Source: Flavobacterium fluviale (lineage in GTDB: Bacteria; Bacteroidota; Bacteroidia; Flavobacteriales; Flavobacteriaceae). From it: DNA of 64,000 nt. A program made the position numbers and the translations under genes. Of the stretch, positions 1-7,946 are shown one piece after another. The first letter of the stretch is position 1; each line of letters opens with the position of its first letter. The notes beneath the pieces are model-generated. The model did no database searches. It was not told the origin of the DNA and saw nothing but the letters and a program-made list of their open reading frames with translations. The stretch lies in assembly GCF_003312915.1 (NCBI RefSeq), contig NZ_CP030261.1, forward strand, positions 2,976,001 through 3,040,000. The letters run 5' to 3'.

Positions 1-413
1 CCCATTACGATTGGAGTGTAGATGTTATGAATGACGACTGGAATCCGAAGAAAGCACAAAAAAGTTTAGAAGAAATGCCGGAAAAAATGATTTGCGATGT
101 GATTCTAGACCAAAATGTTTTTGCAGGAGTTGGGAATATCATAAAAAATGAAGTATTGTATCGTTGTTATGTTCATCCAGAATCGATTGTAGAGAAAATT
201 CCTCGTGACGATCTCAGCCAGATTATTGCAGAATGTTCAACATACAGCTTTGAATTTTTATACTGGAAAAAGAAATTTGAACTCAAACAACATTGGGAGG
301 CTTATACCAAACCACTTTGTTTAAGATGTAATCTTCCATTTGTGAAAAAACAGACGGGAGATTTAAAAAGAAGAAGTTTCTTCTGCACTAACTGTCAAAA
401 ATTATATAAATAA
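1..413 (+). CDS. Fpg/Nei-family DNA glycosylase, C-terminal part (5' truncated)
   Basis: The frame is open from position 3 to the TAA at 411-413, so the gene begins before the window and only its C-terminal part, about 136 codons, is present. The visible part contains the helix-two-turn-helix region of the Fpg/Nei family (DQNVFAGVGNIIKNEVLY) and then a C-terminal zinc finger, CLRC followed by CTNC 18 residues later, with an RRSFFC segment where the family carries its DNA-contacting arginine. These enzymes excise oxidised bases and nick the abasic site. The catalytic N-terminal proline lies outside the window, so Fpg and endonuclease VIII types cannot be separated. The stop is followed directly by the ATG of the next gene, which implies co-transcription. 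Confidence 0.85.
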   Translation, partial: HYDWSVDVMNDDWNPKKAQKSLEEMPEKMICDVILDQNVFAGVGNIIKNEVLYRCYVHPESIVEKIPRDDLSQIIAECSTYSFEFLYWKKKFELKQHWEAYTKPLCLRCNLPFVKKQTGDLKRRSFFCTNCQKLYK

Positions 414-1127
414 ATGAAAAATCAAGTATTAATAGGTTGCTCCAGTTTTTATAACAGCTTTTGGAAAAATATTTTTTATCCAAAGAATCTGCCTTCCAAA
501 AATTGGTTTGATTTTTACTGCCAGCATTTTAATACCTATGAGTTTAATGGCAGTTTTTATAAATTTCCGACCATTAGAGTTTTTGAAAACTGGTATAATA
601 AAACACCGGAATCTTTTTTGTTTTCGATTAAAGTTCCGAAAGAAATAACCCATATCAAAAAACTGCACGATTGTGAAAGTCTTTTAAATGACTTTTATAC
701 GGTCTGCAAGTTAGGATTGAAAGAAAAACTTGCAGCTATTTTATTTCAGTTTCCGCCAAGCTATACTTTTAGCAGTGAAAAATTAGGAGATATAATAGCA
801 TGCTTAAATTACAATTTTCAAAACGTTATCGAATTTCGACATGAAAGCTGGTGGAATGAGGAAGTATGGACGACCTTCAAAGAAAATAATATTACGTTTT
901 GCAGTGTGAGTCATCCAGACCTTCCGCAGACTATTTTTAAAGATTTTCCGCTTATTTATCTTCGATTTCACGGCGTTCCCAGAATGTTTTATTCCAGTTA
1001 TTCTCGAGAAGAATTGATTGATGTAAACCATAAAATTAATTCTCAAAAAGGATTTGCTTATTTTAATAATACCGCAAGTGAAGCTGGAATTTTGAATGCT
1101 TTAGAATTAAAAAGGATGAATATTTAG
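414..1127 (+). CDS. DUF72 (YecE-like) protein
   Basis: This 237-residue protein matches the DUF72/YecE family, which adopts a TIM-barrel fold of unsettled function. It opens with the family's N-terminal pattern (IGCSSFYNSFWKNIFYP), followed by FNTYEFNGSFYKFP, the strand AAILFQFPPS, the acidic motif VIEFRHESWW and the late segment YLRFHGVP. The length is typical. Its ATG immediately follows the stop codon of the glycosylase gene, so the two are probably translated from one mRNA, which gives only weak contextual support for a repair-related role. An inverted repeat lies just downstream. Family assignment is secure, while biochemical function is unknown. Confidence 0.85.
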   Translation: MKNQVLIGCSSFYNSFWKNIFYPKNLPSKNWFDFYCQHFNTYEFNGSFYKFPTIRVFENWYNKTPESFLFSIKVPKEITHIKKLHDCESLLNDFYTVCKLGLKEKLAAILFQFPPSYTFSSEKLGDIIACLNYNFQNVIEFRHESWWNEEVWTTFKENNITFCSVSHPDLPQTIFKDFPLIYLRFHGVPRMFYSSYSREELIDVNHKINSQKGFAYFNNTASEAGILNALELKRMNI

Positions 1128-1140
1128 GTTTTGTTTTTTT

Positions 1141-1228
1141 TAACCACAAAGTCCGCAAAGATTTACACAGAGTTGCCAAGATTATTTTCTTGCGTCCCTT
1201 GCGTAAATCTTTGCGGACTTTACGGTTA
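1141..1228. repeat. Intergenic inverted repeat (CGCAAAG family)
   Basis: The arm at 1141-1166 (TAACCACAAAGTCCGCAAAG then ATTTAC) is the near-perfect reverse complement of 1203-1228, with two mismatches near the outer end. The phrase AACCnCAAAG / CTTTGCGG..GGTTA recurs around 21.7, 23.0, 40.7-41.1 and 41.7-41.9 kb, so this is a dispersed repeat rather than a private hairpin. It lies between two convergent genes and could act as an mRNA 3' structure. Confidence 0.8.
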
Positions 1229-1251
1229 AACTTTTTTAGGTTAACTTGAAA

Positions 1252-1752
1252 TTATAATTTCAAAGTTCCTTCAATTCCGTCATCCATTGTTTTTCCAGTT
1301 ACATATGCGGCAGTCATCTTAGCAATTGCTACGATTTTTCCGTTTTTGTTGTTCCAGTAATAACCATCTTCTGGAACTACTTTAATAACACTTAAATTCG
1401 GATCATCTTCGCCGCCTGGCATCCATACTTTTACAATTGGATCGTATAGTTCTTTGATAGTTTCTTTATCATATTGAATTGATGCTGTTCCATGAAGCGT
1501 TAAAAACTTGTCGTGTGGTTCAGAAAAAAATAATTCAACCATTGGATTTAAAGAAATTTCAGCATTGTGACTGCTGTTTCGGTCTGATAAAAACCAAAGA
1601 TTTCCCTGGTCATCAATTTTTTGAACAGACATTGGTCTTGATTGAAGTCTGTATTCATTATAAGTACAAAACATGCATGTTTTAATATTCTCTGCAAGAT
1701 CTTTTATTTTATCTACTGCAAATTCATCTGTAAGGTCTTTATGATCTCCCAT
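1252..1752 (-). CDS. PPOX-fold FMN-binding protein, general stress protein 26 type
   Basis: This 166-residue protein belongs to the pyridoxamine 5'-phosphate oxidase-like split-barrel family in its general stress protein 26 branch. Recognisable segments are the N-terminal helix leading into CMFCTYNEYRLQSRPMSVQ, the strand GNLWFLSDRNSSHNAEI, then VELFFSEPHDKFLTLHGTASI and the C-terminal VKVVPEDGYYWNNKNGK. The family binds FMN or F420 and typically acts as a flavin reductase or cofactor carrier under stress; the substrate cannot be read from sequence. It is a single gene whose 3' end faces the repeat at 1141-1228. No promoter match was found upstream. Confidence 0.85.
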   Translation of the reverse strand: MGDHKDLTDEFAVDKIKDLAENIKTCMFCTYNEYRLQSRPMSVQKIDDQGNLWFLSDRNSSHNAEISLNPMVELFFSEPHDKFLTLHGTASIQYDKETIKELYDPIVKVWMPGGEDDPNLSVIKVVPEDGYYWNNKNGKIVAIAKMTAAYVTGKTMDDGIEGTLKL

Positions 1753-1916
1753 AACATTATATTTTTAAGTTTTTATTTGTCTAATATTCTTAGTAGTAAA
1801 ATTGGTTATTTTAATCTTTTTCGGCTTATATAATTCAGCTTATAAATTATGAGATTTCAATTTGTAAGTTTTGTAAGAATTTAGACTGATATTGACCGTG
1901 TTATGTAAAAATATTT

Positions 1917-1924
1917 TATATTTG
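1917..1924 (+). promoter_or_regulatory. TAnnTTTG -7 box for the response regulator gene
   Basis: TATATTTG matches the Bacteroidota -7 consensus TAnnTTTG, and a TTG at 1892-1894 sits 22 nt upstream as a possible -33 element. The ATG at 1952 is 28 nt downstream. The assignment rests on consensus and position only. Confidence 0.5.
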
Positions 1925-1951
1925 AATACAAAAACGACACTCGAAAAATCC

Positions 1952-2383
1952 ATGATGAACTATACTATATTTTATACTGATGACGATGAAGATGATTTGA
2001 GCATTTTTGCCGACGCGGTAGAGTCAATACCACAAAAAATTACACTTCAAACTTATTCAGCAGGAGATAAGCTGCTTGATGCTATTTTTAATCCGCCGCC
2101 AACGCCGCATGTCGTTTTTCTAGATTTAAATATGCCTGGAAAAAATGGTTATGATGTTTTAGAAGAAATACGAAATTCTGAGGATAAAAAAGATATTCCA
2201 GTTGTAATATATTCTACATCAAGCGAGCCTGGTATTATCGAAAAATGCCGCAGCCTTGGAGCTAACTGCTTTATTACCAAACCCGTTTTAATGAGCGATA
2301 TTATTAAATCGATAGAACACGCCATTACTATAAACTGGAATCAATTTGTACCAAACAAATCTAATTTTGTCTACAAATACTAA
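1952..2383 (+). CDS. CheY-like single-domain response regulator
   Basis: The protein is a receiver domain of 143 residues with no output domain. The acidic pocket DDDEDD, the phospho-acceptor Asp in FLDLNMPGKNG, the switch Ser/Thr in VIYSTSS and the Lys in FITKP are all present. ATG 1952 (or the adjacent ATG at 1955) is chosen because an upstream TTG extension adds 20 unrelated residues and runs through the likely promoter at 1917-1924. Such lone receivers usually relay phosphate from, or give feedback to, a hybrid or PAS kinase. The convergent neighbour is a large PAS histidine kinase whose stop codon is one base away, making it a plausible partner, although the two are not co-transcribed. 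Confidence 0.9.
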   Translation: MMNYTIFYTDDDEDDLSIFADAVESIPQKITLQTYSAGDKLLDAIFNPPPTPHVVFLDLNMPGKNGYDVLEEIRNSEDKKDIPVVIYSTSSEPGIIEKCRSLGANCFITKPVLMSDIIKSIEHAITINWNQFVPNKSNFVYKY

Positions 2384-2384
2384 T

Positions 2385-5300
2385 TTAGCACGATAAATCG
2401 GGAATATAAATATTAAAGACAGAACCTTTATCTTTTTCGCTGGAAACCATAATAATACCTTTATGGTTTTCAACGATTTTTTTAACTATCGCAAGGCCAA
2501 TTCCAGTTCCTCTATATTCACTTTCTGTGTTCAAACGCTGAAATACCTCAAAGATTTTATCTTTATAAAGCAGGTCAAAACCAATTCCATTGTCCGAAAC
2601 TTTAAAGTGATGGTACATTTTATCCTTGTATTCAGCATTCGGCAAAGTACTTCCTTTAATTAAAGCTGACGAAATTTCTACCTTTGGAGCAACGCCTTTT
2701 CGAGAAAATTTAAGTGCATTTTCAACTAAATTATGCAGCAGTTGTCTAAATTGAAATTGAATTAGAGTTGCTTCTCCTAAATTATGATATTTAATTTCAG
2801 CCTTTTTTTCTTCAATTCTATCCGAAAAGTCGCTTATAACTTCTTCTGCAATTTCATCTATATTAACTACTGTAAAAACACGATCTGCCGAGTTTGCTCG
2901 TGAATAAGCAAGTAAATCTTGAATTAAATTCTGCATTCTTTTTGCCGAAAGTTCAATTCTTGTCAAATAAGTTCGGGCATTGTCAGAGATATTTTTTTCA
3001 TCCAAATCTGCCAGTCGGCTGGCGAACGTTTGTATTTTTCGCAGCGGTTCCTGAAGGTCATGACTGGAAATATAAGCAAACGACTGGAGTTCGATATTCA
3101 TATTTACTAAATCCCTGTTGGTGAGTTCGAGTTGTGTTGTACGCTCGATAATCTGCTCTTCCAATTGATTGGTAAAGTTTTTCTGATCTTCAATATCTGT
3201 ACTAGAACCTACCCACATCTGAATATTCCCTTTTTCGTCCAATTGGGCAATTGCACGGCTCAGCTGCCATCTATATTCTCCATCGTAACGTTTAAAACGA
3301 TGCACGAATAAATAATCATTTCCTGTTTTAACAGAATTCATCCAAAGCTTGACATTTTCTTCACGATCGTCGGGATGTACAATTTGAAGCCACCCATTTT
3401 TATCAATTTCTTCTTTAGATAAACCACAGAATTTATAAAACGTTTCGTTAAAATAATTCAAATTACCCAAAGTATCACTTGTCCAAATAAGCTGCGGCAT
3501 AGAATCGGCCAGAAGTCTGAATTTTGCCTCATTTTTCATTAATATTTCCTGACTGTTTTTCTCATCAGTAATATCCATGAGTGTTCCCAGCATTTTTGAA
3601 GGATCATTATTTTCATCAAAAAATATTCTTCCATGCACTTTTATCCAGCTGATAGAATTATCTAACTTGTGTATACGTGCTTCATACTTGTAAATGCTGG
3701 TTTGTAAAGCCTTTTCAAAAGCTTCTACAATAATATGATCATCTTCAGCAAGAACTCGGCTTCGAACATCCTGATGCGTTATTTTAGCGTTTTTTTCAAA
3801 GCCAAAAACATCCAAAAGATTATCGCTGTAAATTAATTTTTTGTTTTGAAGATCTAAATCCCATGTAGCAATTTCTCCAATTTCGGCGGCCAGACGAGCT
3901 CTTTCTTCGGCATTTTCTACTTTTTTTCTGGCCTTAACCTTCGAGGTTACATCGTTTACAGTTACCATAACACCAGATGGCTGTCCATTTTTTTCGAAGA
4001 GGGCAGTGTATTCATAATCGAGGTAGAATTTTTTTAATTTCCCTTTTATGTCAACATAAGCTATTGCCTCATACTCTCGGATCGTTTTTCCGTTAGAAAC
4101 CACTTCATTCAGTAACTCCGGATATTTTTGATTTTCTAATTCTGGAAAAACCTCTAATAACGGCTTTCCAATAGTATCTTTTTCTTCTTTCTGCCAGATA
4201 TTATGCATCATGGTAAGATTGGCCATTTCGATGATTTGATCTTTACCTCTAAAGATAGCCATTGCAATAGGAGATTCCATTACAATTTTTCGAAATGCTT
4301 TTTCACTTTCGGTCAGTAAATGCCTTGATTTTACTTCTTCAGTAACTTCGTACGAAACCACAATCACGCCAGAAATAGAATTGTTTTCTTCTTTTAAAGG
4401 ATAAAATACGAGGTTAAAATAACCCAATTCCTCTTTGTTATAACGATTTAATCTAACCGGAAGCTCATCTGTATAATAGGGAACACCTGTTTCAAAAACG
4501 TTTTTTAATAAAGGAAGAACGGTTTCTTTTGCCTCTGGAACCGATTCAAAAATAGGTCTGTTTAAAACGTCTTCCTCGTTCTTATCAATAATATGCAGAT
4601 AGGTGCTATTGGCCATTTCAACAATCAGATCTGGACCTTTTAAAATACCAATTCCTAACGGAAGCTGTTTTACAATATTCCTGAAACGCTTTTCACTATC
4701 TTCAACGGCTGTGCGGGACAAAACCTGAAGTGTGACATCATTTGCAACAGCCAGAATACCAGAAATTTTACCGTCAGATTCTTTTAAAGCTTCGTAGGTA
4801 ACATTTATATAATTAGTAACTGGTGTGCCTTTTCGATTTAATGTTACAGGAAGCTCGTTTGCTGTAAATGTTTCGCCCGTAGTGTAAACATTTTTTATGA
4901 TTTCTTCTAAACCTTGATTTCCTACTTCTGGAAGTGCTTCAAAAACAGGTTTGTTTAGAACTTCTTCTTCCGTTCTTTCCCAAATTTCAAGCATTAGTTT
5001 GTTAGCAATTTCAATAGTATATTCTGGACCTCTAAAAATACACATCGCATTTGGAGCCTGAAGAATATTATTGAGAGAGCGCACATTACTTTCTTCCAGT
5101 TTTTTATGAATATTTACCTGATTTGTGGTTTCATTGCAAATTACCAGAACGCCATTTATTTTTCCGTCGTCGTCGTTTACAGGACTGTAGCTGAAGGTCC
5201 AGTAAACATCTTCCATCTGCCCATTTCTATAGATGGGAAGCAGCTGATCTTCATGCCATGTAGCTTCTCCCTTGGTAAGTACCTGATCTATTAAAGGTTT

Positions 5301-5594
5301 AATAAAATCCCAGATTTCCGGCCAGAAATCAGCACCTTTTTCACCAAGAATTGAGGGGTGTTTGCCATCATTTCCAAGACTTGGACGGTAAGCATCATTA
5401 TAAAAACAAATATGATCTGGTCCCCAGAATAAAAACATAGGGAACTTGGAGTTCAGTAGAATTCCTATAGTAGTACGAAGGCTTTGAGGCCAAGATTCTA
5501 CAGCGCCAATGGCAGTTTTACTCCAATCCTTAGCACGTGTAAGCTCTCCCATTTCTCCTCCATTGGCCAGAAAATAATAATTATTATTAAGCAT
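2385..5594 (-). CDS. Cytosolic multi-PAS sensor histidine kinase
   Basis: This 1069-residue protein has no transmembrane segment or signal peptide, so it should sense in the cytoplasm. About six PAS-type domains follow one another: roughly 1-165 (with GELTRAKDWSKTAIGAVESW), 175-305, 305-435, 435-570, 570-695 (DLQNKKLIYSDNLLDVFGF) and 695-830 (NYFNETFYKFCGLSKEEI). Domains two to four look like internal duplicates. The kinase core has the H-box SSHDLQEPLRKIQTF (His near 843), the N-box NLVENALKFSR, DNGIGFD and GTGIGLAIVKK. There is no receiver domain, so phosphotransfer must go to a separate protein, and the convergent CheY-like gene is an obvious candidate. Ligands are unknown; no haem or flavin motif was recognised. 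Confidence 0.9.
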   Translation of the reverse strand: MLNNNYYFLANGGEMGELTRAKDWSKTAIGAVESWPQSLRTTIGILLNSKFPMFLFWGPDHICFYNDAYRPSLGNDGKHPSILGEKGADFWPEIWDFIKPLIDQVLTKGEATWHEDQLLPIYRNGQMEDVYWTFSYSPVNDDDGKINGVLVICNETTNQVNIHKKLEESNVRSLNNILQAPNAMCIFRGPEYTIEIANKLMLEIWERTEEEVLNKPVFEALPEVGNQGLEEIIKNVYTTGETFTANELPVTLNRKGTPVTNYINVTYEALKESDGKISGILAVANDVTLQVLSRTAVEDSEKRFRNIVKQLPLGIGILKGPDLIVEMANSTYLHIIDKNEEDVLNRPIFESVPEAKETVLPLLKNVFETGVPYYTDELPVRLNRYNKEELGYFNLVFYPLKEENNSISGVIVVSYEVTEEVKSRHLLTESEKAFRKIVMESPIAMAIFRGKDQIIEMANLTMMHNIWQKEEKDTIGKPLLEVFPELENQKYPELLNEVVSNGKTIREYEAIAYVDIKGKLKKFYLDYEYTALFEKNGQPSGVMVTVNDVTSKVKARKKVENAEERARLAAEIGEIATWDLDLQNKKLIYSDNLLDVFGFEKNAKITHQDVRSRVLAEDDHIIVEAFEKALQTSIYKYEARIHKLDNSISWIKVHGRIFFDENNDPSKMLGTLMDITDEKNSQEILMKNEAKFRLLADSMPQLIWTSDTLGNLNYFNETFYKFCGLSKEEIDKNGWLQIVHPDDREENVKLWMNSVKTGNDYLFVHRFKRYDGEYRWQLSRAIAQLDEKGNIQMWVGSSTDIEDQKNFTNQLEEQIIERTTQLELTNRDLVNMNIELQSFAYISSHDLQEPLRKIQTFASRLADLDEKNISDNARTYLTRIELSAKRMQNLIQDLLAYSRANSADRVFTVVNIDEIAEEVISDFSDRIEEKKAEIKYHNLGEATLIQFQFRQLLHNLVENALKFSRKGVAPKVEISSALIKGSTLPNAEYKDKMYHHFKVSDNGIGFDLLYKDKIFEVFQRLNTESEYRGTGIGLAIVKKIVENHKGIIMVSSEKDKGSVFNIYIPDLSC

Positions 5595-5712
5595 TAACTG
5601 TGATATTTTTATATAGAAATAAACGAATGTTTATTAATTATTAAATGTAGTGATTATAGCTTAAACTTAAGCTTTGCTAAAATTAAGAAAAAATAAATAT
5701 TCCTTTCAAGGC

Positions 5713-5720
5713 TATTTTTG
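5713..5720 (+). promoter_or_regulatory. Possible -7 box upstream of the 5805 gene
   Basis: TATTTTTG fits TAnnTTTG and lies 84 nt before the ATG at 5805. No convincing -33 TTG was seen, so this is a weak call. Confidence 0.3.
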
Positions 5721-5804
5721 AATGAGGCAAGATTAAAATCATTTGAGTTAACTTTATCTGGTTTCAATGCTGAAATTTGATAAACAGATTAAAAACAAAA
5801 AGCC

Positions 5805-6146
5805 ATGAAACGAGAAGATTCAAAACACGAAACCGACTATATAAAAAGATATCAAGAAGAAGGATATACAGTAAATTATTTATTCGTTAATGATCAGCTA
5901 ATAGATTCTGAGACAAAAACGGCATATAAGCCTGAAGATATTTTTATTGTGGCACACCATCGTTACGAGGGCATGAGCGATCCAGATGATATGTCTATTT
6001 TATACGTAATAGAAACTAAAGATAATAGAAAAGGAACGCATTTATTAGGATACGGACCTACTGCAGATTTAGAAGAAGCTGAGTTCTTTAAAGACATTCC
6101 GAAACAGAATTACTCTAACAACGCAGACGTAAGCGAATTAACTTAA
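5805..6146 (+). CDS. Small conserved Bacteroidota protein, function unknown
   Basis: This is a 113-residue soluble acidic protein without signal peptide or membrane segment. From memory it resembles a widespread short Bacteroidota family, often given the doubtful name phosphoribosylpyrophosphate synthetase, which shares the pattern hydrophobic-IVAHHRYEGMSDPDD followed by SILYVIETKDNRKGT and a LLGYGP segment. It is far too short to be a PRPP synthetase and lacks that enzyme's PPi and ribose-phosphate loops, so the name should not be propagated. It forms a single transcription unit with a possible promoter at 5713 and a hairpin terminator at 6202-6244. No function can be assigned. Confidence 0.75.
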   Translation: MKREDSKHETDYIKRYQEEGYTVNYLFVNDQLIDSETKTAYKPEDIFIVAHHRYEGMSDPDDMSILYVIETKDNRKGTHLLGYGPTADLEEAEFFKDIPKQNYSNNADVSELT

Positions 6147-6201
6147 AAGAGTAATATAGATTAAAGAGTAAAAATAGATTGGTATTTTTATTTTGCTGAT
6201 G

Positions 6202-6244
6202 AGCAGTTGTTTCAAATTTATTTGGAGCAGCTGCTTTTTTTTTT
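6202..6244 (+). terminator. Rho-independent terminator
   Basis: AGCAGTTG at 6202-6209 pairs with CAGCTGCT at 6228-6235 (one G-U pair) and is followed by a run of T to 6244. It lies 55 nt after the stop of the small conserved gene. Confidence 0.7.
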
Positions 6245-6246
6245 AA

Positions 6247-6370
6247 GGGGCAAAGGTTCAGAGGTACAGAGAGGCAAAGGTTTTTGTTTTTGAGGTGTGA
6301 AAGTTTAAAAAGAGTTTTTAAAACTCAATCCTTACCCCTCTGAACCTTTGTACCTCTGAACCTTTGTCCC
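6247..6370. repeat. Intergenic inverted repeat (CAAAGGTTCAGAGG type)
   Basis: The arm at 6247-6280 (GGGGCAAAGGTTCAGAGG and onwards) is mirrored by 6334-6370 (CCTCTGAACCTTTG, occurring twice). The centre holds a smaller palindrome, GAGTTTTTAAAACTC. A related phrase (GTGCAAAGGTTCAAAGG) is at about 57.1 kb. With the terminator before it, this accounts for most of the 393-nt gap 6147-6539; the last 170 nt are AT-rich with no clear element. Confidence 0.75.
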
Positions 6371-6539
6371 TATTTATAAAAAAAAACTACAAAATAATAA
6401 TTATGAAATATCTCTCCAAAATTGTATAAAGATTTGAGTAGCAATATAAACGAAATTTGAAATAAGAAATTAAGTTAAAAACAAAAGTTAGTTTTTGTAA
6501 GTAAATAAGCTAATCAATTAAATTATACCAAATCATACA

Positions 6540-7370
6540 ATGAAAAAACTTTACATAAATACTGGAGGCTTTGATGCTGTTTTTAATAACCTTAAAGAGA
6601 GTTTTGGCGGTGACTTATTGGTAACTGCTAATGAATACAAATTGACATTTAAATCTAGATGGGCTACAGGAAGTATTTCCGGCGTTCGTTTTGAAAAAGA
6701 AATGACCTATTTAAACTTTGATTTAACTTTTAATCAAGATGTTAATTTAAGTATAGAATCAAATCCGCTTTCACCAGTATTTTTTGTGTATTGTGAAAAA
6801 GGAAATGTAGTCCATAGTTTTGGTGCAAACGGCGAAATTAAGTCGTTAAAGAAACAACAGTCTGGAATTATGAGTAATTCCTCATCTATCAACAGCGTGC
6901 TTTATTTCCAGAGCCACCAGCATATTCAGTTTTCATTAATTGGCATGCCGACAGTTGTCAATAGTTCTGAAAATGCTATAGATTATGCTTCTCAAGTGAG
7001 AAGAATTTTCACGCATGAGTCTGGAAATTATATTTATATCGGAGACGAAAATCAAAAAATAGGAGAGAAGTTCCAAGAACTTAAAAGCATTCCGCAGCAA
7101 GGAACAGTTCGTTATTTATTAATGAAAAGTATTTTAAGAGAAATATTAGAACTGGAGATAGCACAGCATAGTTACAATTATTTAACTACGTTTCAGCCTA
7201 TTGTAAATTTTGCTGTTAAACAGTTAAGCGAAATTAAAAAGCTTTCAAATGTAAATTTAACAACGATAATGGCGCCTGCATTATTTTTCAAACGAATAGT
7301 ACAAGCAAAAACATTAAAAGGGAAATACCATATCGAATTAGAACCATTCAACCAAAAATTAGCTAGCTAG
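6540..7370 (+). CDS. AraC-like sensory protein lacking the DNA-binding domain
   Basis: The first 210 or so of 276 residues resemble the N-terminal half of flavobacterial AraC-type regulators: KLYINTGGFDAVFNNL, a strand-rich core with SISGVRFEKEMTYLNFDLTF, FVYCEKGNVVHSFGANGE, SGIMSNSSS, VRRIFTHESGNYIYIGDENQKI and the helical VRYLLMKSILREILELEIAQH. In that family two HTH motifs follow over about 100 residues. Here only some 65 residues remain (from FQPIVNFAVKQLSEIKK to the end) and no HTH pair can be seen in this or another frame, so it probably cannot bind DNA in the usual way. It may be a decoy, a partner subunit or a degraded regulator. It ends before a bidirectional terminator. Confidence 0.6.
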   Translation: MKKLYINTGGFDAVFNNLKESFGGDLLVTANEYKLTFKSRWATGSISGVRFEKEMTYLNFDLTFNQDVNLSIESNPLSPVFFVYCEKGNVVHSFGANGEIKSLKKQQSGIMSNSSSINSVLYFQSHQHIQFSLIGMPTVVNSSENAIDYASQVRRIFTHESGNYIYIGDENQKIGEKFQELKSIPQQGTVRYLLMKSILREILELEIAQHSYNYLTTFQPIVNFAVKQLSEIKKLSNVNLTTIMAPALFFKRIVQAKTLKGKYHIELEPFNQKLAS

Positions 7371-7395
7371 TAAGCCTCACATATTCTTCATTTTC

Positions 7396-7426
7396 AAAAA
7401 AACAGCTTCGTCAAAGCTGTTTTTTT
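7396..7426. terminator. Bidirectional terminator
   Basis: A perfect 13-bp stem (7396-7408 with 7414-7426, loop CGTCA) has A residues on one side and T residues on the other. It separates the convergent AraC-like and SemiSWEET genes and can serve both. Confidence 0.85.
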
Positions 7427-7436
7427 CTTTTTATAA

Positions 7437-7697
7437 TTATTCTTTTTCATAATAAATTATGAAGTAAACCATTATTAGGTTTAGAAGTAATGAAATACTG
7501 TTCGTAATTATTATGGGTAGATCGTTTTTCAAAATACCATATACAACCCAAATCGCAATTCCGAAAGTAAGGGTGCCAAACATTTTAAGTGAAATCTCTT
7601 TTACTTTTTTTGTTTTCCAAACTTTCAGAATCTGCGGAATCGTTGCGAGTGTAACGCAGGTTCCGGCAAAAAGACCAAGAATATCTAAGTAGTTCAT
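7437..7697 (-). CDS. SemiSWEET sugar transporter (MtN3/PQ-loop)
   Basis: This 86-residue protein has three predicted transmembrane helices, about 4-22, 38-56 and 62-82, the size and topology of bacterial SemiSWEETs, which dimerise to make a six-helix pore for passive sugar movement. The PQ motif is clear in TLATIPQILKVWKTK, and the conserved ISLKMFGTL and GIAIWVVYG segments follow. It stands alone and terminates at 7396-7426. A 20-nt homopolymer lies 42-61 nt upstream of its start and could affect its promoter region. The transported sugar is not deducible. Confidence 0.9.
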   Translation of the reverse strand: MNYLDILGLFAGTCVTLATIPQILKVWKTKKVKEISLKMFGTLTFGIAIWVVYGILKNDLPIIITNSISLLLNLIMVYFIIYYEKE

Positions 7698-7738
7698 TTT
7701 TTTAAGGTTCTAAGATTCTGAGATTCTAAGGTTCTGAG

Positions 7739-7758
7739 TTTTTTTTTTTTTTTTTTTT
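7739..7758. repeat. Poly-T homopolymer of 20 nt
   Basis: Twenty consecutive T residues read on the plus strand, poly-A upstream of the SemiSWEET gene on its own strand. Just before them, at 7704-7738, stands a chain of TTCTAAG/TTCTGAG phrases. Such tracts are prone to slippage. Confidence 0.9.
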
Positions 7759-7805
7759 GACTGATTGCTATACTTGAGATACTTTGATGCTGAAAGCTTC
7801 TCTCA

Positions 7806-7858
7806 CGGTGTGTCATTTCCGATCCCGAGGCTTCGGGAGAGAAATCTCCGCAAGTAAA
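7806..7858. repeat. Probable dispersed repeat with TCCCGAGGCTTCGGGA palindrome
   Basis: The stretch around ATCCCGAGGCTTCGGGAGAG holds the palindrome CCCGAGGCTTCGGG, which recurs in the repeat cluster near 41.87 kb. This type of text is familiar from Flavobacterium intergenic regions; there is only one extended copy in this window. Confidence 0.45.
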
Positions 7859-7946
7859 TTTTTACAGTATTTCAGATTTGGTACCGCTTAGAGATTTGCT
7901 GTGTCAGTTGCTAATCTGCTTCGTCGAAATGCATGAAAATCCTAAA

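Noticed and set aside
1892..1951. TTG-initiated N-terminal extension of the response regulator
   Set aside because: It adds 20 residues before the first receiver strand and passes through the TATATTTG promoter match.
5805..6146. Annotation as phosphoribosylpyrophosphate synthetase
   Set aside because: The protein has 113 residues and lacks the PRPP-synthetase motifs, so the name is probably a database error.
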